Source: [Eubacterium] saphenum
GTDB lineage: Bacteria; Bacillota; Clostridia; Oscillospirales; Ruminococcaceae
Assembly (NCBI GenBank): GCA_004554555.1
Contig: SFLN01000006.1
Span: forward strand, 1-33,048
Reading direction: 5' to 3'
Length of the DNA stretch: 33,048 bases
Below the pieces are notes generated by a model, which was not told where the DNA came from, made no database searches, and saw only the letters and a list, made by a program, of their open reading frames with translations. The position numbers and the translations under genes were made by a program. This document shows, in pieces, positions 31,580 through 33,048 of the stretch (positions are counted from its first letter, which is position 1; every line of letters starts with the position of its first letter).

Positions 31580-32540
31580 TTTTTTCTCCCTTGTTTTTGT
31601 AGACGGTTCGGAAATAAACCGCGTTTTCAAGCGTTTTCGTGATTTGGACAATGCACCTCGGCACGCCCTGCTCGTTCGACAAAATCAGAAAATCGCCTTT
31701 TTGATAGCCGTTGTTCGGCAGCTCACGCTGCTTTCCGCGAAGCACAGTTTTCATCTGCTCTTTGGTAACTTTAAGCGCGTGAAACCGCGTGTTTTCATCG
31801 ATTTCGGGATTTTTCTCGGCGATGAAACGTTCGCGGATTTCGCGCATTTTTTGTTCGATGAACGCGCGGTAAAGGTCGGGGCGCTTTTTCTCGGTGACTT
31901 CAAGCGACATCTTTTCCTGCCACTCGCGAACGTTTTTGTGGTCGCCCGTGAGCAGCACCTCGGGAACTCTCCTCCCGTTCCAAATCTCGGGGCGCGAGTA
32001 CTGCGGGAACTCCAGCAGCCCGTTGTAGTGGCTTTCGATACTGTAAGCGTCCTCGTTTGGCAAAACGCCCTTTTGCAGCCGTGCAACCGCGTCCGTTAAA
32101 ATCAGCGCGGGCAGCTCGCCGCCCGTCAAAACGTAGTCGCCGACGGAAATTTCCTCGGCGTGAAGCTCCTCGAGAACCCGCTCGTCAACACCCTCGTAAT
32201 GCCCGCAAATCAGTATCAGCCCGTCCTCGCGTGCAAGCTCGGACACTTTTTGCTGAGTGAGCGTTTCGCCCTGCGGCGAGAGGTAGATTATCCGCGGCTT
32301 TGACTTGTGCTGCGCTAAAATCGCCTCCACGCAGTCATAAATCGGCTGCGCCTGCATAACCATTCCCGTGCCGCCGCCGTAGGGCTTGTCGTCAACATTT
32401 CGGTGCTTGTCCGCGGTGTACTCGCGGATATTGTGCGCGTAAACCTCGATAAACCCGTTTTTTATCCCGCGCCCCACAATGCTCTCGGAGAACACCCTCT
32501 CGCACATTTCGGGGAACAGCGTCGCTATGTCAATCCTCAT
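31572..32540 (-). CDS. trmD: tRNA (guanine-N1)-methyltransferase TrmD with C-terminal ASCH/PUA-like extension
   Basis: This 322-aa protein methylates G37 of tRNA with S-adenosylmethionine. The knotted SPOUT core is typical (about residues 1-235): DKPYGGGTGM at 51-60, CGHYEGVDERV at 112-122, the knot segment SVGDYVLTGGE at 132-142 and PEVLLTGDH at 193-201. After the usual end a further 85 or so residues follow. Residues 253-315 look like an ASCH/DUF3850 (PUA-like) domain: HALKVTKEQMKTVLRGKQ, then YQKGDFLILSN and an IVQIT strand. Standard TrmD is about 240-255 aa, so this is a fusion or extension. The ATG overlaps the rimM stop by 11 nt and the stop overlaps era by 8 nt. Confidence 0.93.
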   Translation of the reverse strand: MRIDIATLFPEMCERVFSESIVGRGIKNGFIEVYAHNIREYTADKHRNVDDKPYGGGTGMVMQAQPIYDCVEAILAQHKSKPRIIYLSPQGETLTQQKVSELAREDGLILICGHYEGVDERVLEELHAEEISVGDYVLTGGELPALILTDAVARLQKGVLPNEDAYSIESHYNGLLEFPQYSRPEIWNGRRVPEVLLTGDHKNVREWQEKMSLEVTEKKRPDLYRAFIEQKMREIRERFIAEKNPEIDENTRFHALKVTKEQMKTVLRGKQRELPNNGYQKGDFLILSNEQGVPRCIVQITKTLENAVYFRTVYKNKGEKND

Positions 32541-33042
32541 CAAACAGCCCCTCAAGCGGTTTTATCAGCATTTCGCCCGCTTCGATATCGATTTTCTTCA
32601 CAACCTCGTCAATGCACGGAAACATCAGCTCCGCGCCGTTTTCTTTCTTGATTGAATAAACATCGGTAGCTCCGTTTTGATAAACCTCGGAAATCTTCCC
32701 GTAAACCTCGCCGCTGTCGATATCTTTAACCACAAGCCCGATGATATCCTGAATAAAGTACACGTCCTCGTCAAGCTCAACGTCATCGCGGTTCATATAG
32801 AGCGTTTTTCCGATGAGCTTTTGCGCGTCCTCAACGGTGTCGATGCCGTCAATCTTCATTATTACCACATTTTTGTGCGGATAAGCGCGCGAAATTTCGA
32901 CGGGCTTTTCGCCTTTTTTGTCAAGGTAAAGCTCGTCAAATTCACACAAAAACTCCGCCGAGTCGCAGAAATACTGGCAGCGTACCTCGCCGCGTACTCC
33001 GTGAGTTGCGACAATTTTTGCTGTTTCGAGATACTGTTTCAT
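32530..33042 (-). CDS. rimM: Ribosome maturation factor RimM
   Basis: This 170-aa protein assists assembly of the 30S head and binds ribosomal protein S19. The N-terminal beta-barrel domain (about residues 1-90) contains IVATHGVRGEVRC. The PRC-barrel domain (about 95-165) contains VYFIQDIIGLVVKDID and LMFPCIDEVVKKID. It is complete; the ATG lies 6 nt from the right window edge, so its binding site cannot be seen. Its stop overlaps the trmD start by 11 nt. Genes for S16 and a KH protein commonly precede rimM and may lie just outside the window. Confidence 0.94.
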   Translation of the reverse strand: MKQYLETAKIVATHGVRGEVRCQYFCDSAEFLCEFDELYLDKKGEKPVEISRAYPHKNVVIMKIDGIDTVEDAQKLIGKTLYMNRDDVELDEDVYFIQDIIGLVVKDIDSGEVYGKISEVYQNGATDVYSIKKENGAELMFPCIDEVVKKIDIEAGEMLIKPLEGLFDED

Positions 33043-33048
33043 ATTAAT

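Overview
This window looks like a chromosomal segment of a spore-forming, anaerobic, moderately GC-rich member of the Clostridia (Oscillospiraceae/Ruminococcus-like). The grounds are a spoIVA gene, a SPOCS+LysM protein of the SipL type, a LysM+GH18 spore-lysin-type gene, a TepA/SpoIIIE neighbourhood, the paired TIGR03960 and TIGR03936 radical-SAM genes, FeoAB iron transport, and DUF4358 and DUF4363 genes. No phage, plasmid, transposase or CRISPR array was seen. Most of the window is ordinary core genome with short intergenic gaps and easily read sigma-A promoters.

Layout. (1) 1-1613, minus: an envelope group made of a membrane protein cut by the window edge, a DUF4358 lipoprotein and a membrane-anchored SGNH hydrolase, with its own promoter. 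(2) 1726-9087, minus: a long probable operon read as tepA, a 45-aa ORF, uppP, spoIIIE/ftsK, a TIGR03960 radical SAM gene and a TIGR03936 gene. (3) 9309-12347, plus: a sipL-like gene and spoIVA, divergent from tepA, behind a sigma-E-like promoter and ending in a strong terminator. (4) 12415-12573: a consensus promoter, tRNA-Thr(CGT) and a hairpin terminator. (5) 12805-17593, minus: an NAD(P)H oxidoreductase and two methyl-accepting chemotaxis proteins. (6) 17759-19552, plus: an amidase-domain protein and a LysM-GH18 hydrolase, probably spore-related. (7) 19604-20653, minus: DUF4363 and DUF421 membrane proteins. (8) 20782-24442, plus: a TIM-barrel isomerase, proS and a DUF1266 protein. (9) 24541-25191, plus: a zinc-ribbon membrane protein. 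(10) 25246-25830: a tandem repeat array that continues into the 3' end of feoB. (11) 25779-28142, minus: feoA and feoB. (12) 28252-29797, minus: a histidine phosphatase and a TraB/GumN lipoprotein. (13) 30014-30676, plus: an XRE regulator. (14) 30677-33042, minus: rimM, trmD and era, linked by overlapping start and stop codons.

Genes that may work together. The sipL-like and spoIVA genes would build the base of the spore coat, and the amidase/LysM-GH18 pair probably acts on spore peptidoglycan. tepA, uppP and spoIIIE combine membrane proteolysis, lipid-carrier recycling and chromosome translocation. rimM, trmD and era form a ribosome and tRNA maturation unit.

I found no clear new multi-gene system. 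The points most worth checking are the 131-135 bp array built from the feoB 3' end, the extra ASCH/PUA-like domain on TrmD, the sipL-spoIVA operon with its sigma-E-like promoter, and a 26-bp direct repeat that brackets one chemotaxis receptor gene and overlaps a sigma-K-like promoter.
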